A DNA stretch of 64,000 bases from Streptomyces sp. ADI95-17 (GCF_003846175.1 NZ_ML123050.1:813969-877968); one strand, 5' to 3'; counted from the first letter of the stretch, positions 26,826-35,854 are shown. The notes: generated by a model not told the origin, from the sequence alone. Translations and numbers: made by a program.

Positions 26826-28208
26826 CTAGTTCTGCGCCCGCTCCACCTGGGACTTGACCTGTGCCGCGGCCTTCTTCAGCTGCTCCGCCGGGTCGGCGTC
26901 CTGGCGGGTCAGTACGGCCTGCACGGCGCTGTCGAGGGCCTTGTAGACGTTCTGCGCCTCGACGGGCGGCTCGATGGCCAGTTCGTAGTCGCCGAGCGTG
27001 CTGCTGTACGGGGCGAAGTTCCCGACCGGCACATTGGCCTGCTTGTTGACCGCGGCGTCGACCGGGCCGGCGATGGCCGGCTTGTAGAACGGCACGGCCG
27101 GCACGCCGATGGCGGCGCCGTCCTTCTTCTTGGCCGCCGCGTCCTTCTCGGCGAGCCCGGCGTCGTACTTGGTGGAGAGGTAGTAGAAGTCGATGAACTT
27201 CGCCGCGGCCTCGCGCTGTTGTGCAGTGGCCCTCGGGCTGATCACCGCGATGGTGCCGCCGGCCAGGGTCCGCTTGCTGGTGCCGTCGACGGGCATGGCG
27301 CCGAGGCCGATGGTCTTGGGGTCGCCCTTGTACTGCTGGATGTAGTGGCCGACCATGCTCGGTCCGGCGATCGTCATGCCGATCTTCCCGGCGGAGAAGT
27401 CCTTCTCCATGTCGGTGATGTTGCGCAGCTGGTTCTTGCCCATCGAGTCGTCCGTCCAGCGCATGTCCTTCAGCGCCTTCAGCGACTTCTCCGCACCGCT
27501 GCCTGAACGGTCGAAGGTGTTGGCCCACTTGCCGCCGGACTGTTCCTGCATGCTGTCACCGAAGGAGTACGCCATCGCGGTGAGCATCCAGCCGCCCGCG
27601 TTCTCCTTGGTCATCTGCGCGTATCCGGTGGCGTCGGTCTTCTCGGAGATCGCCTTGGCCGCCGTACGGACCTCGGCCCAGCTGGTCGGCGGCTTGTCCG
27701 GGTCGAGTCCGGCCTTCTCGAACAGTTCGCGGTTGTAGACCAGGCCGAGGGCGTACTCCTCGGTGGGGATGCCGTAGAGCTTGCCGTCCACGCTCTTCGC
27801 GGGCCCGAGCGCGACGTCGTTGAAGTCCTCGTTGTGCTTCAGCGTCTTGAAGTCCGAGGTGAGATCGGCGATCTGCCTGCGCTTGATCAGACCCGACATC
27901 TCGGTCAGCGGTACCCGTACGATCGTCTCCAGACTGCCGCCACCCACCTTGGTCTGGAAGCTCTGCTGGTCGTACTGGTACTCGTTCGTCTTGATCTTGA
28001 TCTTGGGGTTCGCCTTCTGGAACTCCGCGACCCGCGCTTCGAATGTCTTGAGCGCGGCCGCGTTGGTGGCGGGCGGGCGCCCGGAGACGGTGATCGTCAC
28101 CGTACCGTCGGCGGCCGCGTCGCTGCCGGAACCGGAACACGAGGCAAGCACGCAGACGAGCGCACCCGCGGTGACGCCCGTCAGGGCGATGCGCAGGGAG
28201 GGTCTCAT
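26826..28208 (-). CDS. Sugar-binding lipoprotein of ABC transporter
   Basis: A 460-aa extracellular solute-binding protein (family 1). The signal peptide ends in a lipobox LASC with the lipidated Cys at residue 24. The mature protein shows typical features: ITVSGRPPATNAAALKTFEARVAEFQKANPKIKI at its start, YGIPTEEYALGLVYNRELFEKAGL in the hinge region and KIGMTIAGPSMVGHYIQ. It captures an oligosaccharide outside and hands it to the two permeases. The promoter region carries two operator regions of the LacI type, so expression should follow the same inducer as the mannosidase and DUF6807 operons. Confidence 0.93.
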   Translation of the reverse strand: MRPSLRIALTGVTAGALVCVLASCSGSGSDAAADGTVTITVSGRPPATNAAALKTFEARVAEFQKANPKIKIKTNEYQYDQQSFQTKVGGGSLETIVRVPLTEMSGLIKRRQIADLTSDFKTLKHNEDFNDVALGPAKSVDGKLYGIPTEEYALGLVYNRELFEKAGLDPDKPPTSWAEVRTAAKAISEKTDATGYAQMTKENAGGWMLTAMAYSFGDSMQEQSGGKWANTFDRSGSGAEKSLKALKDMRWTDDSMGKNQLRNITDMEKDFSAGKIGMTIAGPSMVGHYIQQYKGDPKTIGLGAMPVDGTSKRTLAGGTIAVISPRATAQQREAAAKFIDFYYLSTKYDAGLAEKDAAAKKKDGAAIGVPAVPFYKPAIAGPVDAAVNKQANVPVGNFAPYSSTLGDYELAIEPPVEAQNVYKALDSAVQAVLTRQDADPAEQLKKAAAQVKSQVERAQN

Positions 28209-28240
28209 CGGGACTCCATTCAGGGGCAGACCGGAAACCG

Positions 28241-28260
28241 GCTGGAAAGCGTTTTCCAGC
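28241..28260 (+). promoter_or_regulatory. LacI-type operator (ABC transporter side)
   Basis: GCTGGAAAGCGTTTTCCAGC is the most symmetrical copy of the regulon box (core TGGAAAGCGTTTTCCA, 28243-28258). It lies 33 bases upstream of the lipoprotein start codon, where it would block the leftward promoter. Confidence 0.8.
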
Positions 28261-28371
28261 CGGGGTCACCTTGCACCGCCCGATATCGCCGCGTCAATGG
28301 GTTTGGTGCGGGCTTCTGACCCGGAGCCCAACGTATGCCTCTTGCCGCAGCGTAGACGTCGGCTTAGCCTC

Positions 28372-28399
28372 TGGAAAACGTTTCCCAAGCGTTTTCCGA
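28372..28399 (+). promoter_or_regulatory. Overlapping LacI-type operators (rightward side)
   Basis: TGGAAAACGTTTCCCA (28372-28387) overlaps a second half-site-rich copy, AAGCGTTTTCCG (28387-28398). They lie 40-67 bases before the GTG at 28439. Together with the box at 28243 they give a spacing of about 130 bp, which would permit looping across the divergent promoters. Confidence 0.75.
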
Positions 28400-28438
28400 A
28401 GATCGTCGGCCCGACGATCGCGAGCTGGAGGACATCCC

Positions 28439-30250
28439 GTGCACCCTGCCTGGTCGGCCGCCGAGTACGATCGCGCCCTGCTGCGAGCGGCCCTCGCCGA
28501 GGGCGATCGCTGCTGGGACGCCGAGGCGAACCTGCTGCAGGTCGAAGCCCCGTACAACCCCATCCACACCAACATCAAGGGCGGCCCCGCCCACCCCACC
28601 CGCAACTCCCTGCACTACGCCCTGCTGCTGCTGGAGCGGGGCGGCGAGGGCGACGCCGAGCGCGCCCACTCGGTGATCCTGCGGATCGCCGGGCTCCAGG
28701 ACCGGTCGCCGGAGAACGCCACCTACGGGATCTGGGGCTACTACGCCGAGGAGCCGGCGGCGGAGATGGTCCCGGCCGACTGGAACTGGGCGGACTTCCT
28801 CGGCATCGCGCTGCTGCTGGTGCACGCCCGCCACGGCGACACCCTGCCGGCCGAGGTGGGCCACGAGCTGCGGGAGTCGCTGCGGCACGCGGCCGCCTCG
28901 ATCGTCCGCAGGAACGTGCATCTGACGTACACCAACGTCGCCGTCATGGGCACCTTCGTGACGCTCGCCGCCGGTAAACTCCTGGACGACGAGGAGCTGT
29001 TCGCGTACGGCAAGGACCGGATGGTGCGGCTCACGCGGGCCATCGACAGCACCGGCAGCTTCACCGAGTTCAACAGCCCGTCCTACTGGGGCGTCGTGCT
29101 CCAGACCCTGACCCTGATCAGGGAGCACGTCGACGACGAGGAGGTCCTTGAGCTCAACGACCGGCTGCACGACCGGCTCTGGCTGCACTTCCTGGCCCGC
29201 TGGCACCCGCCGACCCGTCAGCTCTCCGGCCCGATGGCCCGCTGCTACAGCAACGACCTGGGGGTGCCGCCGTTCCTGGCGAAGGCGGTGCGCGGGGAGC
29301 TCGGCGCGCCGGTGCCCAGCCCGGTCCGGGGCGAGATGGCGACCGGGGTGGAGTCCTGCGTGGACTACCGGATGCCCGACTGGGTGCTGCCCCGGCTGCG
29401 GGAGCTGGCGGGCGAGCGCGAGCACCGGGAGCTGTTCACCGAGACCCCGTCCCCGGAGACGGGCACCACCTGGCTGGACGCGGTCACCACCCTGGGCAGT
29501 GTGAACCACCAGGACACCTGGCTGCAGCGGCGTCCGCTGTTCGGCCACTGGGTGCGCCCGGACGGGACCTCCGGGCATCTGCACGTCCATCTGATGAAGG
29601 ACGACGGGGCGGAGGACTTCGACTTCGCCTCGGGCGTGCTCTCGACCGTGCAGAGCGGTCCGCATGTGGCCTGGCTGGCGGGATTCGCCTGCCCGGCGGG
29701 CGACCGGCACCACCACCTCGACATGATCGAGCCGGGCGACCGGTTCCGGGCGCGGTCGCTGCGCCTGGTGGTGGACGCGATCGGCGCGCCGCCCGTGGCG
29801 GAACCGTGCACCCTCGACGGCGGCGTCGAACTCGACCTGGGTACGGCCCGGCTGGACTTCAGGCTGGCCGGCGGTGCGTTCGGCGGCCGTACGCCGACGC
29901 TCCGGCTGGTGCCGCGCGCCGACGGGGTACGGATCGAGGTGGTGCTGTTCGAGAGCACGACCCCGGCCGAGCTGGACTGGGCGGAGCTCGGCGACACGTT
30001 CGCGGCCGGGACCCTGTCCCTCGTGGCGGCCGGCGCGCGGCAGGGCGCGGAGCCCATGCCGGATCCCGAGGCGGCCGCGGACGGGGACCACGCCGAGGTG
30101 CGCTGGACGACCCCGCAGGGGCACCGGCTCACCGTGCGCGGCGGCCGGTCGGTCGTCTCCCGCGAGGAGCACACCGCACTGCACTCCGCGACACTGGACG
30201 GCGCGGCGCCGCCGTCGCCCCGTCTCTCGGATTCACTGCTCGTTCCGTAA
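28439..30250 (+). CDS. Predicted alpha/alpha-toroid carbohydrate-active protein, unnamed family
   Basis: A 603-aa soluble protein without signal peptide. The first 380 residues are helix-rich with aromatic and acidic motifs (NPIHTNIKGGPAHPTRNSLHY, YGIWGYYAEE, FTEFNSPSYWGVVLQTL), as in toroid polysaccharide lyases and glycosidases. The last 200 residues are beta-rich (HVHLMKDDGAEDFDF, HHHLDMIEPGDRFRARSLRL) like a heparinase-type beta-sandwich. The combination suggests a lyase or an unusual hydrolase, but I do not recognise a named family. The GTG at 28439 has GGAGG eight bases upstream. It is divergent from the sugar importer and shares its operators, so it should process the imported sugar. 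Confidence 0.7.
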   Translation: MHPAWSAAEYDRALLRAALAEGDRCWDAEANLLQVEAPYNPIHTNIKGGPAHPTRNSLHYALLLLERGGEGDAERAHSVILRIAGLQDRSPENATYGIWGYYAEEPAAEMVPADWNWADFLGIALLLVHARHGDTLPAEVGHELRESLRHAAASIVRRNVHLTYTNVAVMGTFVTLAAGKLLDDEELFAYGKDRMVRLTRAIDSTGSFTEFNSPSYWGVVLQTLTLIREHVDDEEVLELNDRLHDRLWLHFLARWHPPTRQLSGPMARCYSNDLGVPPFLAKAVRGELGAPVPSPVRGEMATGVESCVDYRMPDWVLPRLRELAGEREHRELFTETPSPETGTTWLDAVTTLGSVNHQDTWLQRRPLFGHWVRPDGTSGHLHVHLMKDDGAEDFDFASGVLSTVQSGPHVAWLAGFACPAGDRHHHLDMIEPGDRFRARSLRLVVDAIGAPPVAEPCTLDGGVELDLGTARLDFRLAGGAFGGRTPTLRLVPRADGVRIEVVLFESTTPAELDWAELGDTFAAGTLSLVAAGARQGAEPMPDPEAAADGDHAEVRWTTPQGHRLTVRGGRSVVSREEHTALHSATLDGAAPPSPRLSDSLLVP

Positions 30251-30267
30251 CGCACCGGTCGCAGCCG

Positions 30268-30288
30268 GTCGCGGGGGCAACCCGCGGC
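30268..30288 (+). terminator. Possible hairpin terminator
   Basis: CGCGGG and CCCGCG make a short perfect stem around a five-base GGCAA loop, about 20 bases after the toroid gene's stop. It may also serve the convergent GH16 gene. Confidence 0.5.
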
Positions 30289-30353
30289 CGACTGCGTCCG
30301 TGTGAGCGCGCATCGCAACCGCCCCGTGCGGGTTCAGCCGGGCCGGCCGGTGG

Positions 30354-31535
30354 TCACCGGCGCACGAATTTCACCGCGTCGGCGTGCACGCACCCTGTGC
30401 CGCTGGCGGTGAGGGAGACGGCGGCGCCGGTGCCCTCGGCGTAGGACCGGGTACCGAGGGAGGTCCAGCCGGAGCTTCCGGTGCGTTCGTCGAGGGTACT
30501 CGTGGTCACCGTGCCGTTGTTGTCGAGTGCGACCCGGGCGGCGGGGTCACCGCCGGGCGTGGCCGTCTTGCGGAGGAAGACCTCGTACGTTCCGGCGGAG
30601 CGGAGGCGGGGCCGCCAGGTCGCCGTGGCACCGGCGTCGCAGGCGTATGTCATCGGCGAGTCCTTCGTCCAGCCGGAGAGCGAACTGGCCGACCAGGTAC
30701 CGGAGGTGGAGTAGCCGTAGGCGGCGGGGCCGTCGTTGTCGACGTAGTAGTCGCGCTGCCAGTAGCGGACGTAGTCGAACTGCATGGCGGACGGCAGCCT
30801 GGTCGCGTCCGGCACGGCCCCGTAGGCGATGGAGGTGAGCCAGACGGCGGTGTAGTCGTGCGTCCACTGACCGGGGGTGTAGGCGGCGGTGTACTTCAGG
30901 GTGCCGTCGAGGTAGAACTTCACACCGCTCTCGGACCAGTCGATCCCGTAGGTGTGCCACTGCCGCAGGTCGAGGCCGCTGTCGTAGGTGCCGGATCCGT
31001 AGTGCACCGGGCCGGTGGAGCCCGACCCCTTCCAACTGTGCACGTTGTGGGCGAGCTCGGTGGGGTTGACCGAGTCGATCTCGAAGCCGTCGACCTCGGT
31101 GCGCTGGTCGGCGGGGAACGTGGTGCCGCCGTCGCCGCCCATCAGCCAGAACGAGGAGTGCCAGCCGCTGCCGTCGTTGATCCTGGCGCGGGTCTCGTAG
31201 TAGCCGTAGCGCAGCCGCTGCTTGCTGACCACTCCGCCGCCGGTGAAGTCCTTGCCGGCGTGGCTCTCCTTCTTCAGGTTGATGCTGAGGCTGCCGCCCG
31301 ACTCGGTGACGTTCTCCTTGCGCTGCGCGCTGTAGGCCTTCACATCGGTGCGAAAGTTCCACTTGCCGGTGTCGACGGCGGTGCCGTTGAACTCGTCGCC
31401 GAAGGCGAGCGTCCAGCCGTCGCCGGGTGGGGACGCCTCGGCCGCCGTGGCCTGCGGGGTGATCCCGCCGGCCAGGGCCAGCAGCCCGGCGGCCACGACT
31501 GCGAGCGTGCGCGGGGTGCGGGCCGCTCTCTTCAT
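30354..31535 (-). CDS. Secreted GH16 glycoside hydrolase with C-terminal binding domain
   Basis: A 393-aa exported enzyme. A signal peptide is visible (basic start, LAVVAAGLLALAGGI, cleavage near QATAAEA). The GH16 jelly-roll domain contains the catalytic ExDxxE motif as E147-V-D149-G-F-E152, followed by HNVHSW and the substrate-site WHTYGIDW. GH16 enzymes cut beta-1,3/1,4-glucans, agarose-like or other beta-galactans and glucans. The last 130 residues (from YYVDNDGPAAYGYSTSGTW) match the golvesin/Xly-type carbohydrate-binding-like domain. The ATG at 31535 is preceded by AAGGAG. It probably attacks an extracellular polysaccharide and feeds the importer encoded 2 kb away. Confidence 0.9.
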   Translation of the reverse strand: MKRAARTPRTLAVVAAGLLALAGGITPQATAAEASPPGDGWTLAFGDEFNGTAVDTGKWNFRTDVKAYSAQRKENVTESGGSLSINLKKESHAGKDFTGGGVVSKQRLRYGYYETRARINDGSGWHSSFWLMGGDGGTTFPADQRTEVDGFEIDSVNPTELAHNVHSWKGSGSTGPVHYGSGTYDSGLDLRQWHTYGIDWSESGVKFYLDGTLKYTAAYTPGQWTHDYTAVWLTSIAYGAVPDATRLPSAMQFDYVRYWQRDYYVDNDGPAAYGYSTSGTWSASSLSGWTKDSPMTYACDAGATATWRPRLRSAGTYEVFLRKTATPGGDPAARVALDNNGTVTTSTLDERTGSSGWTSLGTRSYAEGTGAAVSLTASGTGCVHADAVKFVRR

Positions 31536-31991
31536 GCCGTACTCCTTCGTCGTCCGACGGTCCGATTGCCTTGCCACGCACTCAAGTTGTGCAACTCGGA
31601 TGCGCAATGCAGGAAGCGTGTCCATATACCGAGGCTTCGTCAAGCATTCGCGCAGACCGTTCCCCAGATTCGTCCCATCCGAGGGTCGGCACAGTCGAAA
31701 TTCATGAATGTCGATCCTGCATGTCGCACGTCGGATTCACTGGAATGGGAGTCTTCACCGCCCGGGCGTCGCGCCCATCACGCTCGGCGGTCTCAGGCGG
31801 TACCGGCCGGCTCGGCCAAGCCCGAGGACGCCATGCGGGAGCAGGGACAAGGCCCTCTCGACACTCTGCGTGCCGGCTCCCGCGACCCGAGATGTACCGT
31901 CCACATGGTGGACGCCACGTCGATGACACCCTGTCGTGAGAGGTCCCGGACGTCCCGGCGGTCAGCCGTACGAGGAGCGAGGACGCGCCGG
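31536..31991. other. Intergenic region between GH16 and PP2C genes
   Basis: These 456 bases separate divergent genes and contain no convincing gene. One short inverted repeat, AGTTGTGCAACT (31585-31596, arms AGTTG/CAACT), lies 50 bases upstream of the GH16 start and could be an operator. The box shared by the LacI regulon is absent here. Confidence 0.5.
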
Positions 31992-33155
31992 GTGAGGTAT
32001 TCCGGAAGCATGGCTTCCCCGCGGTTCCTGGAGTCGATCCGTGAGTCCCGACGGCGCAGGAACGCGCTCGTGGCGACGCCGTTCGCGCTGATCGCCGCCG
32101 TCACCGTGGTGGACATCATCGCGCCGCCGGACGTCCATCTCGGCCCGTTCCTGGTGGCGGCGCCCGCGCTGGCCGCCTCGTTCACCGGGCCGCGCATGAC
32201 CGCCTTCGTCGGGGTGGTCGCGGTGCTCGCGCAGTCGGTGGTGGCGGTCGAACGTACCGGTCTCAACGATCTCAATCACACCTACCAGATCGTCGCGCTG
32301 GTCCTCATCTCCGCCTTCGTCACGTTCTTCGCCCACCTGAGAGTCCGCAACGAGCGGGCCGTGACCCAGCTGCGTTCGGTGGCCGAGGCCGCGCAGCGCG
32401 TGGTGCTGCGTCCGCTGCCCGCACGGAGCGGCCCGCTGCGCATCTCCTCGGTCTATCTGGCGGCGGAGGCGGAGGCGCAGATCGGCGGCGACCTCTACGC
32501 AGCCGCCCGCACCATGGGAGGCACCCGGCTGATCATCGGCGATGTGCGCGGCAAGGGGCTCGCGGCGATCGGTGAGGCGGCGAGCGTGCTGGGTGCCTTC
32601 CACGCGCTTTCCCGCCAGCGGTGGCTGCTGCCCGATCTGGTGGGCCATCTGGAGACGAGCATCGCACCGGACCCCGACGACACCGACACCGCCTACGCGG
32701 GCACGGACGGGGACGAGGAGGACGACCCGAACCTCGCGGAGTCGTTCGTCACCGCGGCCGTGCTCGACATCCCCGACGACGCCGCCGAGATCCACCTGGT
32801 CAGCTGCGGTCATCCGCCGCCGCTCCTGCTGCGGGCCGGTGAGGTGATCCCGCTCGATGTGCGCACACCGGCCCCGCCGCTCGGTCTGGCGCGCCTGGTG
32901 GTCACCGAGCACACGGCGGAGACGTTCGGCTTCGAGGCCGGTGACACGCTGCTCCTGTACACCGACGGCGTGATCGAGTCCCGGGACCGGTCGGGGCGCT
33001 TCTATCCGCTGCGGGAACGGGCCGCCTCGCGGTTCGGCACGGGCCCCGAAGCGCTGCTGGAGTCGCTGTGCGCCGACCTGTTGCACCACGCGGGCGGTCG
33101 CCTGGGGGACGATGCGGCGCTGGTCGCCATCGAGCGCCTGCCACGCTCCGGATGA
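31992..33155 (+). CDS. Membrane SpoIIE/PP2C-type Ser/Thr phosphatase
   Basis: A 387-aa protein. About 110 N-terminal residues form four membrane spans (NALVATPFALIAAVTVVDII, then FLVAAPALAASFTGP and AQSVVAV). A SpoIIE/RsbU-type phosphatase domain follows: IGGDLYAAARTMGGTRLIIGDVRGKG carries the first metal-binding Asp residues, then LVSCGHPPPLLL, LLYTDGVIESRDRSGRFYP and GDDAALVAIE. Such enzymes dephosphorylate anti-anti-sigma factors or related partners. The GTG at 31992 is chosen because GAGGA lies eight bases before it; the ATG at 32010 has its nearest purine run too close. It is a paralogue of the gene at 59840. Confidence 0.88.
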   Translation: MRYSGSMASPRFLESIRESRRRRNALVATPFALIAAVTVVDIIAPPDVHLGPFLVAAPALAASFTGPRMTAFVGVVAVLAQSVVAVERTGLNDLNHTYQIVALVLISAFVTFFAHLRVRNERAVTQLRSVAEAAQRVVLRPLPARSGPLRISSVYLAAEAEAQIGGDLYAAARTMGGTRLIIGDVRGKGLAAIGEAASVLGAFHALSRQRWLLPDLVGHLETSIAPDPDDTDTAYAGTDGDEEDDPNLAESFVTAAVLDIPDDAAEIHLVSCGHPPPLLLRAGEVIPLDVRTPAPPLGLARLVVTEHTAETFGFEAGDTLLLYTDGVIESRDRSGRFYPLRERAASRFGTGPEALLESLCADLLHHAGGRLGDDAALVAIERLPRSG

Positions 33156-33190
33156 ATGCTCCCGGCCGCCGCGTGCGCCGCGCCGTCGGC

Positions 33191-34396
33191 TCAGCTCTGC
33201 CCGGTGCCCAGGCGGCGTGACACGGAGCGCAGCCAGGGGTGACGTTCGTGGAGCTGCGCGGAGCGCCGGTCGAGCTCCTTGCCCAGGCGTTCCGAGCGCT
33301 TGTCGATGTCGAGCTCGTCCAGGATCCGGTCGATCTCGGCGAGCAGCGCCCCGTGCAGCTGCCACTGCCGGGGATGTTCCTGGACGTTTTCGAGGAGCAG
33401 ATCGGCCACCCGGTCCCTGGTCGCGCGGCTGACGGCGAGCGCGTCGGCCAGCCCGGCCTCCGCCTCCTCGGCGTTCTCCGCGAGCGGGGTGGTGATCAGC
33501 TCGGAGAAGCTCTCGACGGCGTCGGCCAGCTGTCCGAACAGCTCGGTCAGGGACTCGGCCACGTCGGCGGGGAACAGCGTTTCGTCGGTACGGGCCTTGG
33601 CCAGGTCGGTCAGCGTGCGCGACAGGACCCGCAGCACCACGGCGCAGATCTCCAGGGTGTCCAGACCGGTGCGGAGCACGACCCGGTAGAGCAGTCCCTG
33701 CCGGACCCGCGGATTCAGCGTGAGGCTGTCCTCCGCCTGCCGCAGCGAGGCGTCGACCTCCACGATGTCGTGGTCGAGGCGGCGGGCCGCGTGGAGCCGG
33801 TCGGCCGCCCGCTCGACGGAGATGTGCCCGCGCACGTCCGCTCCCGTCGCACGGAGCATCCCGCCCATCTCACGGGCCAGACCGTCGATGGAGGCGCCCG
33901 CGGGCTGCACCCACACGGGAGGCGCCAGCAGCAGGTTGAAGAGCAGCCCCACTCCCGCGCCGATCAGGGTCTCCAGCACCCGGTCCCAGGCGGTCGAGGC
34001 GACCTGTGAGACACCGAGCACGAGCATCGCGCTGATCGCGACCTCGGGGACGAACTCGCCGACGCGCACCAGCCGCCCGATGATCAGCGAGGCGAAGATC
34101 GTCAGCCCGAGGCTCCACCAGTTGAGGCCGACCAGCGCGGTGAACGCGCTGGCGATGAGCACCCCGACCACGACGGAGTTCACCCGGCGGATCCCCGTGG
34201 TGAGGGTCGCGTAGAGGGTGACCTGTACGACGAGGAGCGCGGTGAGCGGGGCCGTGAGCGGTGCGGGATGGGGCAGGGCCCACACCGCCACGACATAGGC
34301 GATGACGGCGGCCGCCGTGGAGCGCAGGGTCTGCGCTCCGACGGGCTCGGTCGTCCGCCGGACGAGCTCGATCACGGGTGCGGATACTCGTGCCAT
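33191..34396 (-). CDS. FUSC/aromatic acid exporter-like membrane protein
   Basis: A 401-aa protein. The N-terminal 165 residues contain about five or six closely spaced membrane segments (AAAVIAYVVAVWAL, LTALLVVQVTLYATL, VVVGVLIASAFTALVGL, SLGLTIFASLIIGRLV, LETLIGAGVGLLFNLLLAPP), as in FUSC/ArAE exporters. The C-terminal 230 residues are a helical, acidic cytoplasmic domain. Family members export aromatic acids or fusaric acid, but many actinobacterial homologues are uncharacterised. The ATG at 34396 (MARVSAPVIE) follows GGGAAAG. It sits 36 bases beyond the convergent phosphatase stop, with no shared regulation visible. Confidence 0.8.
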   Translation of the reverse strand: MARVSAPVIELVRRTTEPVGAQTLRSTAAAVIAYVVAVWALPHPAPLTAPLTALLVVQVTLYATLTTGIRRVNSVVVGVLIASAFTALVGLNWWSLGLTIFASLIIGRLVRVGEFVPEVAISAMLVLGVSQVASTAWDRVLETLIGAGVGLLFNLLLAPPVWVQPAGASIDGLAREMGGMLRATGADVRGHISVERAADRLHAARRLDHDIVEVDASLRQAEDSLTLNPRVRQGLLYRVVLRTGLDTLEICAVVLRVLSRTLTDLAKARTDETLFPADVAESLTELFGQLADAVESFSELITTPLAENAEEAEAGLADALAVSRATRDRVADLLLENVQEHPRQWQLHGALLAEIDRILDELDIDKRSERLGKELDRRSAQLHERHPWLRSVSRRLGTGQS

Positions 34397-34478
34397 TTCT
34401 TTCCCATGCCCGCCCGTGCGCGGCACGGGCGCCCCGGTCCGGCGACACCCTCCGTACGGAGGACGCCGTCCGCCGGGG

Positions 34479-35624
34479 TCAGGGTGCGAGGGTGCCGAGC
34501 AGTTCCTCGACCGTGGGGGTGGACCGCATCTCGTCGGCCAGGCGGCCGGCCCGGGCCCGGTACGACGGCTCCTGGAGGATCAGCTCGGCGGCCGCGCGGA
34601 TGCTTCGCACGTCGTCGGGGCCCAGCACCGCCGGTTCGTCCACCGGGGCGCCGGTCGGGGTGATCGCCATCCCCGCCCCCGCGTCGGTCACCAGCCGGGC
34701 GTTCACCGGCTGGTCGGCGAAGAGCGGGACGCAGACCAGCGGGACGCCGGCCGCCAGGGCGCCGAAGACCGTCCCGGATCCGCCGTGGCAGACCACGAGG
34801 GACGCACGGCACAGGACATCCGCCTGCGGCACCCACTGCTCCACCCGGACATGGGACGGCAGCGGTCCGAGGTCCGCCGCCTCGACGAGGTGCCCCGTGG
34901 TGAGCAGTACCCGCACCGGCAGTTCGCTCACCGCCTCGACGAGCGCCCGGTACAGGCCGACCGCGGTCGGCATGGCACCCGCCTCGGTGCCCAGGGTGAG
35001 GTTGACCAGCGGCTGCTCCGCTCCGCCCCACCGGTCCGGCAGCGCACCCGGCCGGAGGGTCTCGTGATAGCGGTGGGTCACGGCGTACTGCGAGGGGTCC
35101 AGGGAGGCCGGGAGGCGGGTCAGGTACGGGGTGGCGAGCAGCCGTTCCGTGATGCCGGTTCCGTACGGTTCGAACACGGGGGTCATCAGGGAGTCGGTGG
35201 ACCGGATGAACCGCGCGGCCGAGACCGCGACCCGGAGCCGCGGGATCCCGTGCCGCTCGGCGGCCACCACCGACGAGAACTCGTACGCCTCGTGCACGAC
35301 GAGGTCGGGCCGCCAGTCGCGGCACGCCTCCTCCAGCGCGGGAAGCATCGCGGCGATGCCGAGCCGGCCGAACACCTCCGTGACCATCATCGCGACGCCG
35401 TCGTCCGGGGCCAGCGCCAGCACGCGCGCCTTGGTCCTGCCGAGCTCCTCCTCGGGCGGCTCCCCACCGATGCGATACGGCTGCTTCCGGGACGCCAATA
35501 ACGATTCCAGTGCCGGTGGGGCGACGACGAGGACGTCGTCGCCCCGTGCCGTGCACGCGTCGATGAGTGGGACAAGCGGGTGGAAGTGGCCCGAGCCGCG
35601 GGTCGAGGCGAAAAGTACACGCAT
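34479..35624 (-). CDS. GT1 glycosyltransferase (macrolide/UGT-type)
   Basis: A 381-aa GT-B enzyme beginning MRVLFASTRGSGHFHPLVPLIDAC, the start typical of MGT and antibiotic glycosyltransferases. The C-terminal donor-binding motif is VVCHGGSGTVFGALAAGVPLVCVPLFADQPVNA, with VEQWVPQADVL before it. Such enzymes move a sugar from a nucleotide donor to a small molecule or lipid. No aglycone pathway is nearby, so it may glycosylate and inactivate a foreign compound. An in-frame ATG at 35648 lies upstream, but homology begins at 35624. No clear ribosome site is seen, which suggests a leaderless or weak start. Confidence 0.88.
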   Translation of the reverse strand: MRVLFASTRGSGHFHPLVPLIDACTARGDDVLVVAPPALESLLASRKQPYRIGGEPPEEELGRTKARVLALAPDDGVAMMVTEVFGRLGIAAMLPALEEACRDWRPDLVVHEAYEFSSVVAAERHGIPRLRVAVSAARFIRSTDSLMTPVFEPYGTGITERLLATPYLTRLPASLDPSQYAVTHRYHETLRPGALPDRWGGAEQPLVNLTLGTEAGAMPTAVGLYRALVEAVSELPVRVLLTTGHLVEAADLGPLPSHVRVEQWVPQADVLCRASLVVCHGGSGTVFGALAAGVPLVCVPLFADQPVNARLVTDAGAGMAITPTGAPVDEPAVLGPDDVRSIRAAAELILQEPSYRARAGRLADEMRSTPTVEELLGTLAP

Positions 35625-35854
35625 GGGACAGAGCCTAGGGATGTTCATCTGCCGCCCACAGGACAGCTTTCCGCCTGATTTCGGCGCGATTCCGGCGTCT
35701 GCCCGATGTTTGCCGCCGCGGCCTCCGGGGGCGCCCCGCAGGCTGTGCCGCCCGTTGTCACACCCCTGTGCCAGGCTCTTCCACAGACGTCGTCAGGGCG
35801 TCCTCCGCCTCTCAGGACCGGCCGCAGCCACAAGCTGCCGAAGGAGCGCACATC

